Positions 32,531 through 63,774 of a DNA stretch of 64,000 bases are shown piece by piece. The first letter of the stretch is position 1. Every line of letters begins with the position of its first letter. Under the pieces are notes generated by a model. That model did no database searches, had not been told where the DNA came from, and saw nothing but the letters and a program-made list of their open reading frames with translations. A program made the translations under genes and the position numbers. The stretch comes from Crotophaga sulcirostris (lineage: Eukaryota; Chordata; Aves; Cuculiformes; Crotophagidae), in assembly GCA_013397455.1 (NCBI GenBank), contig VYZB01000755.1:69656-133655 (forward strand), read 5' to 3'.

Positions 32531-35500
32531 TTGTTGCCCATTTAGAATTAATAACAGAGCTGGGAACTTAAACTCTTGCATATGTGCTGCTTATTTCCTA
32601 GGAAGTGCAAATTGCAGGAAGTTTTTTATTGTTTGCTTAGTTAGAACAAGAGCAAGTCCTCAATTCAGTAAGTGTTATTTAATGATTTTTTTTTAAAAAA
32701 CCTAGGATATTTTCTGCTCATTTTCATTTTAGCCCTTCCGTATGATCCCTTCTGTCTCCAAAATAATCAGACAATTTTTTTTTAAAGAAATTATTTTTAA
32801 AAACCTTTTTTTAGTATTTAGAAAAAAATACCTGTTTGGATGTAACTGACCATTAAAGTTGGCAAAAACTAAACCATAAGTTTTCAAACAAAGCTGAAGT
32901 CTTGTTTTTATCCATACTGCTAAACAAGCCCTGACTTTTGTTTTCTACTATAAGCAGTCTATTGTCCACAAAAAGAGGGTGATATTTTCCTGCCTTGTTT
33001 GTATGTTTTTTTATAAATAGGTTGATACGGTATAAATGAGATGTACTGTAAACTGCATTTTTTATCTCATACCTGGGTAAGAAGACAAATTGTTAATGTA
33101 CTATGAGCTGTTTTGATTGCAGGAGGACTGTGTTCCAGGGAGCAAACTGTTTCAAACATTTTTGATTTTTAAACACAATTCTTAACAAATTAAGTAAAGA
33201 TGTTCCAGTATCTCTATATTGTATTTAACTGAAGGATACAGGTTGACCTGTTCAGAAAATGTAACTGTGACCTTGAGTTACTAGTTCTTTGTATCTGGAG
33301 AGGACACTTGAAAACACTGTTCTTAACAAATGGGATCGTGTAAAGGTTACACAATGTAAATATTTCAGATATTAAAAATGTATATATTTGATTTAAGGGC
33401 TGATATTCTTTTGGAGTCTTGTGCAGCATGCAGTTGTATTTACCACTGCTTTCTGAACCAATAACTGTTCACAAATCAAGGGTTGGGTTTTTTAAAACTA
33501 CCTCCTGCTTTGTCAGGTGACTAGAAGCCTACAAATGCAGATGTGATCCCAATATGTTCTTTCTCATCCCTGTAATACTAAACACCACAAAATGTTTTTT
33601 TTTTTAACCAGAAGTGTAATGTTCATATGTTACTTTTATGTTGTGCTTGAGTTTGCGTGAGAATGTTTTGTTTTACATACATATGTTGCAAGCTTCCTCT
33701 TTTTTTTCTGCAACTTGATGTTACCCTAAGAAATTACTTCCCCATTCACCTGACACAGTTTTGCATCAGCATTTACCAAAAATTCTCCAAATTCTAAAAA
33801 AATTCCAAACTTGCTCTGTTTGTAGTAAATACAAAGAAGAGGGAGAGTGAACTTCATGAGTGCTTTTTGTCCTGCTAATACGGCATTCTCGCTGTAGTTA
33901 CACAAGCCAAATGCATTGTAATGCCACTGTGTGACACATGGCTAATGTCCTTGTCAAGATTTTTCAGTGAAAGCTCAAGTTGTGAAAATTTAGATTATTT
34001 TCTTCTGCCTTAATCTACAGTTATATAATTATACAACTGTATATTCAGCTATTGTATTATTTATGGGTTGGACTTAGGCTTGTACCCTTCTTAAGGAGAC
34101 TGAAGGTGTCTAAGTGAGGAAGACATCTGAAACTTAAGCTGGAGTGTTAAATATCCAGGTAAATAAGTATTTAGAAGCAGTTGTGACATATTTAAAAAAA
34201 TAATTTTGTGGCTTTGCTTATGCGAGCACTTGCAACAAATTTTTCCTCTTCCAGAATGCCAAATGATGCTTCATAAAGTCACTTCTAGTGTTTTCCTCTT
34301 TCTCAAATTAGTGTTATTCTCGGTGATAACAATATATTTCATGTCTGTGATGCTGTGGGGTAGAACACAAAGTACAGACTATTGAGAGGTTCTTAATATA
34401 AAAAGTAACTTTCCCTTGATAACTGTTTTTCTTTCAAGATAAACTTGGAAAATTTGGGGTATAAAAAGCCTTTTTTGCCAACATTACAACATTTTACTGT
34501 GAATATGCAATTTAATACACACCATGTATAACATTAGTGGATGCACAGATTAAAAGTATGCTGAGAGTGAGATCCATTAGCAAAGTAAAGTATGTGTGTT
34601 GCCACTGAGTGTTCAGTGCAGCTTGCCATAGTAGATGTACTTAAAAATTTACACGTTGTACATAGAAGGGAAAAAATTATACAACAGAACTGGATATAGT
34701 AGTCATTGTTCTGGACTTTACTGTGGAATGAGGCTTTACAGCTTTACCTAACACATGCCCTTAGTCTCCTGATAATCCTTCTTTTGTAACTGCCATTCAG
34801 TGTTATTTGGAATACACGATTACAAAACATAAAATATTGTTTTCATTAGTATGTGCTGAGAGGAAATTGGAACTCATGAACAGGTAAGATCTGTTACCAT
34901 AAATAATATATTTTTATATTGCCATTAATTTGATAAGGGACTTCTTATGTTCTTAGAATATTCAACCTGTTCACATATTGATTTGGTCTTTCTATTTTGG
35001 GGTGTTTCCTTCCTCCCTTCTCTTTAAACAAGAGCCTATGCTGATGATTGTGGCTCTGAATGTGGGCATGGGGAGGGCCCTAAACAGTAACTTTAGTTTC
35101 TTACTGAATTCCTATATCGTGCTGCTAATGCTTTCCTATTAGTGAGAGGGAAGTATTAGACCTTTCATGCTTTTACTAAATGGAGTTGCTAGAGAGCTGC
35201 TTACAGGAGTAGTATTTTAGAAAGGATATGTGCTTAAAACTGAAAGCTCTTGGCTTTTATATTACAATAAGGTCACACTTTTTCATATTCCATACATCTT
35301 CCTATGCGGGAACATAGGGTGTCACAGACACAAATTAGTACCTGGCCGTGCAGTGTGAGCAGTGTAAGGTATTGTTATTGATTATTAATTAAGGTTATTT
35401 GTTATTGATTATTAATAATACATCAGGCTGATACCAGTAACAGGATAGTCTGATACAACTGTATGTCCATGGTTTTGTTCTGTTTTTCCTTAAAATGACA

Positions 35501-35983
35501 AATAGTTTTGGTTCATGATTAGGTATCACTTTTGGTCTAAAACTGGCTTCTTTTAAATGCCCTTCATGTGCATATGACCTAGTAAAACTTAGAATTTAGG
35601 TTTTATGTGAGCATTTTGACACAAATACTATGTGCAATACTGTTGTGCTATTTCATTTTCCCATAGGTCTGCCTGTAGTGTAGTTTTAACAGTGAAACAC
35701 GATGCCCGTTTTAAGCACGCGTCTTTCAGTAGGTTTCAATTTTTTAAATACTTAGAATGATGACACATATCATAACATTTCCTATATGTGAGTAACCCAA
35801 CTAGGTGATGCATCTTTAGAAAGGAATTGTGGATGGCTCCAGCTATGGAGGAGAGCGAAGTAAGTTTCAAGTTTGAAATTTCGTCTTTGAGTCACAGCCC
35901 TCCCAGAGGCTGCTTGAAAAGATGCAACAGGGGCTTAATCTAGATTCTAAGTTTTAATGTTTGTGATTCAAAATAAAAAGTTT
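32531..35983 (+). other. Extended RBM25 3' UTR or intergenic DNA
   Basis: 3.4 kb, AT-rich, no open reading frame of note. There is a small imperfect tandem duplication (GTTATTGATTATTAAT at 35374 and again at 35401). AATAAA at 35972-35977 abuts the CR1 copy and may be a distal polyadenylation signal. Confidence 0.5.
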
Positions 35984-36325
35984 ATAGAATCATAGAATGG
36001 GACCTCAAAGCCCACCCAGTGCCACCCCCCCTGCCATGGGCTCCCTACCCCCAGCCCAGGCTCCTCCAGGCCCCACCCAGCCCGGCCTTGGACACCTCCA
36101 GGCTTGGGGCACCCACAGCTGCCCTGGGCACCCTGGGCCAGGGCCTCACCGCCCTCAGCGGGAGGAATTTCTTCCCAATGTCTCATCTAAATCTTCCTCC
36201 TTCCAATTTAAAGGCGCTCCCCCTTGTCCTGTCACTCCATGCCCTTGTGAAAAGCCCCTCCCCAGCTTTCCTGTAGCCCCTTCAGGCCGCTGTGAGGTCT
36301 CCCTGGAGCCTTTCCGGTTATTTCC
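35984..36325 (-). mobile_element. CR1 LINE 3'-end fragment (minus strand), about 340 bp
   Basis: Begins ATAGAATCATAGAATGGGAC, the inverted CR1 tail, followed by GC-rich CR1 3' sequence (GCCATGGGCTCCCT, CCCAGCCCGGCCTTGGACAC, GAGGAATTTCTTCCCAATGTC, CTCCCCCTTGTCCTGTC, GGTCTCCCTGGAGCC). It is much longer and more GC-rich than the copy at 13109 and sits directly upstream of the PSEN1 CpG island. Confidence 0.92.
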
Positions 36326-36379
36326 CTAACTTTTTTTATTATTTTTTTTTTTGGGGGGGTAGGACCATGTTAAAACCCG

Positions 36380-37106
36380 GTTCGTAGCTTTACCTGTGAC
36401 TCGAATTCGAAACGAATCACCAAGTGTGTTTTCTAGAACTGGCCCCCGGCCCTCTCCTCGGCACCCCCGGCCCCCCCTCCCGCCAGGCGGCACAGGAGCT
36501 GAGGGAGCCCCGGCAGGGCCGCCCCGAACCCTCGCTCTCCGTTCCCCTCCCTCCCTCCCCGCCGCCNNNNNNNNNNNNNNNNNNNNNNNNNNNNNNNNNN
36601 NNNNNNNNNNNNNNNNNNNNNNNNNNNNNNNNNNNNNNNNNNNNNNNNNNNNNNNNNNNNNNNNNNNNNNNNNNNNNNNNNNNNNNNNNNNNNNNNNNNN
36701 NNNNNNNNNNNNNNNNNNNNNNNNNNNNNNNNNNNNNNNNNNNNNNNNNNNNNNNNNNNNNNNNNNNNNNNNNNNNNNCGGGCCTGGCAGCAGCCGGTGA
36801 CCCCTTGGCCGGTGCCCCGCACACACGGTGTGAGCGCGGGGTGGGGGGGGCTGTGCGGGGCTCGGCGCTCCCTGCGGGCCTGTGCCACCCCCGGGCATTC
36901 CCCGGTTCCGGTTCACGCGGCCTTCGCTGCCGCTGCCCGGTTGCTGCTTCCCTGTCCTTTCTGAGGGAAACCTCCCCTGGTGTCCCCTCTGCTGCTCAGG
37001 CTGGAGGTCAGCGCGCGGGAGCTGCAGCCCTGCCCGCCTCTGCTCTGGCAAAGCCGAAGGAAGCGAGGGAGAACCTTTTGGCTGCTCCGCTGGGAACAGC
37101 GTCTGG
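36380..37106 (+). promoter_or_regulatory. PSEN1: PSEN1 CpG island, promoter and probable non-coding exon 1
   Basis: A GC- and CpG-rich block is interrupted by the gap at 36567-36778. GTCTGG|GTGAGT at 37101-37112 is a strong donor and the likely end of untranslated exon 1. It would splice to the acceptor at 39937. The transcription start is unknown and may lie in the gap. Confidence 0.6.
36567..36778. other. Assembly gap, 212 N
   Basis: 212 undetermined bases inside the PSEN1 CpG island. Frames reading through it are meaningless. Confidence 1.
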
Positions 37107-37359
37107 GTGAGTTCGAGTAAAGCAAGCGAAAATTTAATTTGTGTCTGTTTAGGCACAGTTCATTTCGTTTATTGATTTTGTAATTTAGGCATGGTTAATT
37201 TCTCGATTGCCTTCGTTTATTGTTAAATATCAAACTTGGCAGCGTTCATTTATTTAAAAACAGAAAATAAAAGTTGTTTGGGAAGGTGTCATGAATCCGT
37301 TTTCTGAGCTTTTCAGTTTCCAAAAGAGGTTGTTTTACCAAACCGTAACTCTTGAGGCC

Positions 37360-38040
37360 TGTTTGTGAGAAATACCGGCTCACAAATATAATTTTAGAGA
37401 GGACAAAGTCTTAAAAGCAAAGAAATTTATTTACAGCGCTGGGTGCATAAGAGGATGGACCCTCCCCTATGCACACCGTTTGGTCCCACTCAATTACATT
37501 TATTTAGGCTACTTATACATATTCATTACGTTCCCGTAATTCATTTACATTTGTTACTCCCCTCTCCCATACATGCATACCCCCCCTCTGGAGGGTCTTC
37601 TGGGGGGGTTCGCAGGAGGAGGGCAGGCAGCCTTGAACATTTGACAAACTCTCCCTTTCTTTGCTCCACTAGCAGACTCTCTCTTTCCTTGATTCTGTGA
37701 CAGACCCTCCCTTTCTTTGATCCTGTGTCTGTTTTCTTTAACTATAAACTGACAGATAAACTACCCCCTTTTGGAAAGGAGGGGAGACCACTCTCCAGCT
37801 ACTTAATTGCTTTGCTAAATTCTATGATCCACACAGCGCCTTCCCGTGTCCTTGATTTACACCTGGCTAACTCCCATCCCTCTCACGGCCGGTAAATCCC
37901 TGTCTCCTTCCCCCTTAATTGGGAAATTGGAAACTTCCATTCTTCCCGACCGCCTATTAATTTCAACTGCCACAATCTGGCTGAAGCAAAACTTCTATTT
38001 ATCTGTTACGCTGCTGTCATTTAAGCTTTGATGCAACTCT
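37360..38040 (-). mobile_element. Possible solo LTR-like element (minus strand), boundaries uncertain
   Basis: Read on the minus strand, AATAAATTTCTTTGCTTTTA and a tail ending ...TTTCTCACAAACA look like the R/U5 part of an avian LTR with a polyadenylation signal. The + strand edge TGTTTGTGAG at 37360 would be its end. No matching right edge or target duplication was found, so this is a tentative call. Confidence 0.35.
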
Positions 38041-38080
38041 GCTGGCAGTTACTCCTCCCTGTCATCAGGTTCTCTCTTAA

Positions 38081-38395
38081 ACAGGATTTGTAGGGTTGGT
38101 AGTTTTGTGTTGGGTTTTTTTGTGAGAACTCTCATTCTGATACATTCTGATACTTTTTTTTTTGTTTCATGAGTTTGTGGTGGTTTTTTACCAGTTTTTT
38201 AAACAGAATTTGTAGGGTTGGTAGTTTTGTGTTGGTTTTTTTTTGTGAGAACTCTCATTCTGATACATTCTTATACTTTCTTTTTTGTTTGATGAGTTTC
38301 TGATGGTTTTTTACCAATTTTTAAACAAGATTTGTAGGGTTTGTAGTTTTGTGTTCATTTTTTTTTTTTTTGTGAGAGCTCTCATTCTGATACTC
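38081..38395 (+). repeat. 122-bp tandem repeat, about 2.6 copies
   Basis: Units start at 38081, 38203 and 38325, exactly 122 bp apart. Each begins ACAGGATTTGTAGGG (or a close variant), runs through AGTTTTGTGTT, a poly-T, GTGAGAACTCTCATTCTGAT and a second poly-T. The third copy is partial. Copies differ by a few substitutions and T-run lengths. Confidence 0.9.
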
Positions 38396-39040
38396 TACGT
38401 TTGGATAAAAATAGTCAACTTTTTCCTCTGTGGTGGCACTGTTGCTGAGAATTTTTAACAAGAGAGAATATAAACAACATTGTCTGTATTTTCTACATAA
38501 ACCAAGGAATTAGAGCAAAGTTTTTAAAAGTAAATGCAGTGTAATGCTTATTTACTTTCATCTAATCTTACATTTAGTCATATTTTCAATTAGATGTGCA
38601 TTGTTTTTATTACAGATACAGAAGAGAGCCATTCTAGTGCATACTGCATTGTCTTTCTTTTTCCAGTCTGTGTGCTCCCACTAGACTTGTTAAATTGGTG
38701 TTACCTTCTGATGGCACTTTAAGTTACATTCTCCAAAGTTAGTAAGCACTATGCACTGGTCTTTTAAGAAATACAGTTCTTTCTAAGTAGAGAAACATCT
38801 TAGTATGTATGAAAAATGGCTTAACCCCCTCTTTAAATAAGATGCTGTTTCGCAGCACTTGTGGCTTGCTCCTGCCAGAAGTGAGAGGCCTTGGTTTGTG
38901 ATGTCCTCCCTTGTGTGAGTTTTTCAAGACCGCTCCACACATTAGTTGATTATCCTAAAGCAGCAGAACAATAGTCTTTGTTTTCTTTTCCTCAATTTGT
39001 TTTTTTTTTTCTATTTTATTGATTAAAATCTGCTATAAAG

Positions 39041-39092
39041 AGAACTGATTAGTGCTGGAGTTGTAAAGAACTGATTAGTGCTGGAGTTGGCA
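39041..39092 (+). repeat. 26-bp tandem duplication
   Basis: AGAACTGATTAGTGCTGGAG TTG occurs at 39041 and again at 39067. It is a minor intronic duplication. Confidence 0.9.
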
Positions 39093-39997
39093 CAAGGAGT
39101 CACTTGGGATGGAAGTGGGGATTGGCACCCCACCCTTCAGGCAGTGGTTTATTCACTTCCCTCTGTTTTGTGTAACCAAGCCAATGACTTAACTAGGCCT
39201 ACTCATTGTTTCGTAAAATAATGTTTTTTTTGAAACTTAGGGAGATAACGTCACCCTTCTTCCTCTTTCCCCTGTATTGCTTTATCCTGCTTTGGTATGG
39301 AGCATATGCTTCGTTCCTTGCATAGGAAAATGTTAGGATGTGACTTCTTTGTGGAAGAATGCATAAAGCACGTGGGACGTTTATATACATTGAGCAGGTA
39401 CATAAAGCCTACCACTAGGGGAAATGAATGCACAGTAGTTCTTGAGGCTCAGCTGAAATACTGGTTTGTGTAGCTCTAGGTCGCTCTTAGGGCATTGCAG
39501 CACTAAACATCATTTTAAATGATCAAATGTAACTCAGTCATCCTTGTATGGAGATTCCCCTTGGTTATCCAGCAATCCAAAACCAAGCAACTTGGAGCAA
39601 TTATACTCTGCTGAGATAAAAACATACAAGCGGTGCTCTGAGCAAGGGTGTAGTACTTCTATTTATTGCAGAAGAAGGAATGGAGAACTGTTTTGAATTA
39701 CTACTTTGCTTACTTCTGTGGCTGATGAACTAATTTGATAACACCTAGGTGCTCTTATTATTATGCTGGAAAATCCCTGTGATGACCTCGTAATAAAGAT
39801 GTGATGCAGTTTGGTATCATGGTGTAGATTGCAAATGGTTATCTATGGTTTGCGAACTCTAAAAATTGGGGTGGGAAGGGGATGGAGAACTTGATCATGT
39901 AAGAACACAGACTTTTTACACATCTTTTTCCTTTCAGTGTGTCAAGAGGAAAGATCTGTTTTGTGTAGAAACAAGTGATTTCCAGAGGACAGCCCCA

Positions 39998-59281
<19,284 letters not shown>

Positions 59282-61002
59282 CACGCTTGATGCTGGTATT
59301 CTATGGATATTTGTAGCAAATCTGGGAGGCGGAAAAATGTTTTTCCCTCGGTTCTCAAGTGAGACTGAACTTTAATACTCAAGATTCCAAACCTGAATCA
59401 TTACAACTTCCTCCAATGTTTTGGGTTTTTTTTGTCCTGAGACAACTGCTGCATTGGGCACCATATGAATTTGCCTGTGTGAAAGTGGCTTCTTCCTGAT
59501 GGCTGGTCTAAACCAGGTGCTGTTATATCAGAGGTAATCTGATATACGTATCTCTGGCAAGGACCATCTGTGTGAAAATTGCTAATGCTTCCACCAGCAA
59601 TGTGATCTCTTACCACAGGTTGATTATTTTCACAGCATTAAGGGTGCTCAGGACTTCCTTGATGTTAACAGAGGAAGGTGACAAATCACATGGAACTTAT
59701 CCCTGTAGCTGCACGAGGAGAGAAAACCCAATTCAGACTTCTTCAGCAGAGATTTTTTGATGGTGGAGTCCTGACTCTGCTTTGTGTAACAAGAAAGGAC
59801 TTTGTAGAAATTCGACAAAGGGAGAAGGTACTGTCACTCTAAGAGTGCTCCACAACTTCATAGCCTCTGTGCCTCAGTGTGCTTGGTGTAGTAAATTTAA
59901 AAGCTTTTTTTTTTCCACACGGGAACTAGAGCCTCTTCTCAGTTTCAATATTTTGTATCCTCAAGCATGGAGTGCACCTTCGGTACACCTGCTCCAGTTT
60001 ATGTAGCTACTTAGACTTGGACTGAATTATTTGGCCTTCGTGGATCCTAAGGTCCTTATTTGGATCTTAGATTCTAAAAGGTTAATAAACTACATTAAAA
60101 AGCAATTTCAGGACTTACTCTTTGTGCTCTTGCAAATCGTTTTGCTAGAACACCATTTCAAACCTTGCGTTTGAGAATATTCACTAACAGCATGGACTGC
60201 ATTGTTGGTACATGTTCCTTTCAGTGAAATTCTTACAAAATAAGTAGACATTTGCAACAATCCCAGATGGAGTTTAGCTTGCCAGATGTGGAGGATATAG
60301 TGCTATTAGTAGCACTTTAATGCATCACTGAAATTTGCTCTTCAAAAATGTGGTTTACAGTTCTGTTGACCTGAAGTATTAGTCGGCTGTCTTAACACCT
60401 CAGGTTGGGCAGGGTTTGGGTTTTTTTCCATGCAGTATCTTTCTTGGTGGGGATACTTAAGTTAGGTGAGACATTACTTAATGTTACCAAGGAACAAATT
60501 TTGTGGCCCTCTTCACTTTAATTACCTCTCCTGTGAGGAACAGAAGACTGGAGAATGAAAGACAATTCAAAGTCACTGAAAAGAAGATGCGAGATTTTTA
60601 ACTTCTCACAAGAAAAAGAAACAATTCTAACCTTAAAATTACTAAACTCTGTTTTCTTGTTCATTTGAAAGAACTCGTTTATGAATAATTGCTTGGAAAT
60701 GAGTCTTGTGTGAGATGAAGTTATTTTTGCTGTAGGCTCTTACTCTGTACAAGTCTCTTTTTTTTTGTCAGGCATAGGGAGTGGGTACTATTGACAGGCA
60801 TTCCATTTTGCTTGCATCTTGAATCTGGAGTCCTTGCCAAGTAGAACAGTTGTCAAAATCCTGATGCAAACTCCTCTTACCCTTTTTCTGGGGCTTTGTT
60901 TCAGTGCCTATAGATTCAAAGGACTGAGACATCACAGATACTCACCAAACATTGCCCAAGTAAGGGAAGAAAGGCTGTGATGTATAAATCTGCTTTAAAA
61001 CC

Positions 61003-61008
61003 AATAAA
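61003..61008 (+). terminator. PSEN1: Candidate proximal PSEN1 polyadenylation signal AATAAA
   Basis: Canonical hexamer in ACCAATAAAGGC, about 1.7 kb after the stop. A second one follows at 61164-61169. Confidence 0.5.
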
Positions 61009-63215
61009 GGCTTAGTTTAGTTATCCTCAGAAATGTCAGTCTCCTTTCTAGTATGACTTGCTAACTGTAGTGTTAGCGTTTACATTTGCATAAAATATGT
61101 TTCCTCTCCTCTAAAGAATTTTTATTCATCTCATTTATGTGCTGGTTTGTCGTGGATAGTGTAAATAAAAGTAACCATGTCAAAATTGCTTACACTGACT
61201 TCTCCAGTCAAACTTGCTTGTGTTTTCTAGATTAAGTCACTGTTCCATATTTTGCTGCAATGAAACCTGACTTAAAGAGGGTTTTCTATTTTTTTTTAAA
61301 CAAGTCTTATAGTTGGTTTTGTATTATTGTAACTTGTCCCTTTCCTGAACACTGTATTTAAGAAAATTCCCTTGTGTGTTTTATTGGGCATCCTAACTGT
61401 TGTTTCATTGTCTTGAACAGGTTTGCTAAGAGTTGGCATCACTAGCATCTGTGTGCAGTTCTGAGCCAACTCTCAGTTAAGAGTTGTTACTTAAATGCAG
61501 CAGGCATCTTTGTTTGGGTTTTTTTGATTTAAATATCCACCATGGGAGCACTAGCTCCATTAAGAGTTGCTTTAGAATCTGCAGAAATACACAAAAGCCT
61601 TGTCACGTACTTGGATGGGTGTTAGATGTACAACCCAAGAAAGAGCTCAGAATCTTCAAACACTAAATTGTCAGTCTTCCACTCTCCAGAGCTACTTCTG
61701 CTATCCTCAAGTTTTAATTTATGAGCTAGTGTGGCGTTACAGTGGTGGAGAGTACAAAATGTATATTCACAAAAAGTTTTCAAGTTTATGTGTTTGAGTC
61801 TCAAAATCAATTAAAAAGGGAAATCTACTTTTCAAGCGCAGGCCAATATATGTTAAAATACACAGCTTGTTACCAAGTATTGCATACACCTTCAGAAACC
61901 AGAATGACATTTTCTAGATTTGACCTCTTATGTCACGTCATGGTAGCTTATGTTCCAAATGAGATCTTGCAGCTAAAGATCATCCCAGTACTTGGGTCCA
62001 TAAGATTCGGTTGAGAATAGGTTTTGCTTGCATTTGAGTTGTGACTGCGTATGCATGAAGGTCATGTCACCTTTCTCTTCTTTCTCTTAAAACACCAATC
62101 TAATTTGAGATCGTGAACATTTCAGTTTGGTTAACTTGGTATGACTGAAAGACTTAAATCGTCTGCATTTTTGAGAAAGTTTTCAGCATTATTTAATTAG
62201 GGTGTTAATTGGCAGCATGTTAGACTGTAGCACTGAAAACTATCGTGTAACCCTGGTAGCTAGATTCATTTCTTTGTGTCCAAGGAGACTGACATAACTG
62301 TTGTGTGAGTGTTTCAGTAGTCATACTTTGAAACCGAGTGTCATGATAACTTTTGCCCCCCTTTCAGCTTACATCAATCATTAGTCTTCTCCTTTGGCTA
62401 AGCTTCAAGTAAATAAATGAGAAAACATAATGCTGAGTTACAGATTTGCCTAAAACCAGCCACTTCTTCTCTAGGGGATTTAATCCAGAGCAAAAAGAGC
62501 TCTTATAGCAAAGGTGTGTGACGCTGTCATATTTATGTATGGTTATTATGGTGACACTCAAATTCAAATGTCATCTGTGTGAGGTGGGTCTTGAAAGGAT
62601 CAAACTGTTATTGCAACCCATTCAGAATAATTCTGACTGGGCAGATGATGACTTCTTTGAGCCAAATAAACAAGGGCTGTGCTCCACTAAAAATGGCCAT
62701 TTTCAATGTGCAAAGCAGACCCTGACTATTTCAGGCATAGGAGACTGGTGCTTCTTGGATATTTAGATATATATCTGTACCTATAGAGACGTAGATGTGT
62801 ATTATATGCACTCTGGGCCTGTAGATGACAACTGTTCTGCCACTAGTGTAGTCAAGGGTTAAATATGCAGGAGTACATTTTTGGTGGACAGTACTGTATG
62901 AAGAAACTTTTCAGAATGCTTTATTTAAAAAAAAATACTCTTGGCAATGATGCTGTTGAAATGAGTTTAATAGACTGTGGAATGATTGCACTGTGATGGC
63001 ATCTCAGTGGTAACTTGGTCATTGGGAACGCTGAAACGTGGACTAGAATGGAATTCTTTTACACTCAAAGCATTTGCTGTTTTCTTTTTTACAAACACTG
63101 GTTTGTACGTAGTCTGAATTGAATGTGAATGTTTTTTTAAATGCCTCTCCGGTTCTTGATAATATACATTTTTGATAGATTATTGCAAATTTTCCTGTAT
63201 TTGTCTAACTATTAA

Positions 63216-63221
63216 AATAAA
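63216..63221 (+). terminator. PSEN1: Candidate distal PSEN1 polyadenylation signal AATAAA
   Basis: Hexamer in ATTAAAATAAAAATTG, the last canonical signal before the sequence loses UTR-like character and enters a CR1. A T-rich stretch lies about 30 nt downstream. Confidence 0.5.
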
Positions 63222-63240
63222 AATTGCATGGATCCTGACT

Positions 63241-63774
63241 TGACTTGCCTTTACTATATTACTTTAAAGCTATCAATTAAAGCTGTTGGAAGCCTAAGAC
63301 TGTAGCTAATTTTAGTCAACATTTAATGAGCAAGATTCCTGCCTTAAGACCCTTAAGTAGCTGCTTTATTTCCCAGAGGACTAGCTTCAAACTAATTTCT
63401 GTAGAAGTACTTTCTTTTAAAGAGTTGGTCAAAGCCTGTTGCAAAAGCACTCGTGAGGTATAATTAAGGCATGAAAAAACTATGTGAGATAATACTCAAA
63501 ATGCCAGCTGGCACAGTGCAGATCCATGTTACCAGGGAAGAGTATATAGGATGCTCAGAAAGAAAACATTTCATGAGCAGTAGTGTGTATTATTTTGGCG
63601 TTGATTTCATATAAATACAATTGAAAAAGAGCTTTTTCTTAGCAGCATTTTTTGTTGTTGTTCTGGAGCAGTGTTCACTGCAAAGTTCAAATTTGTCTGA
63701 GTTGACTGGCTGCTATTGAAGATGTTTCCTTGAGGGATTTGCCTGTCTGCATAGAAGACCTAAAGCAAGATCCA
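63241..63774 (+). other. Intergenic DNA downstream of PSEN1
   Basis: About 0.5 kb with no recognised feature, ending at the CR1 fragment. The next human gene (PAPLN, by memory) is not reached. Confidence 0.5.

Larger units (their letters stand above)
37107..39937 (+). other. PSEN1: PSEN1 intron 1 (5' UTR intron)
   Basis: Contains a possible LTR-like block (37360-38040), a 122-bp tandem repeat (38081-38395) and a 26-bp duplication (39041-39092). It ends TTTTTCCTTTCAG. Confidence 0.6.
59282..63240 (+). other. PSEN1: PSEN1 3' UTR (about 4 kb in the longest form)
   Basis: AT-rich non-coding sequence after the stop, with AATAAA hexamers at 60084, 61003, 61164, 62665 and 63216. A long UTR with several sites agrees with the known multiple PSEN1 mRNA sizes in mammals. 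Open frames in it (e.g. 61742-62014, 62518-62766) lack domains and are taken as chance. Confidence 0.6.

Noticed and set aside
36326..37156. Frames of up to 276 codons across the gap
   Set aside because: They exist only because N codons were read through.
62518..62766. 82-codon open frame in the PSEN1 3' UTR
   Set aside because: No recognisable family; it lies between polyadenylation signals of the same transcript. Treated as UTR.
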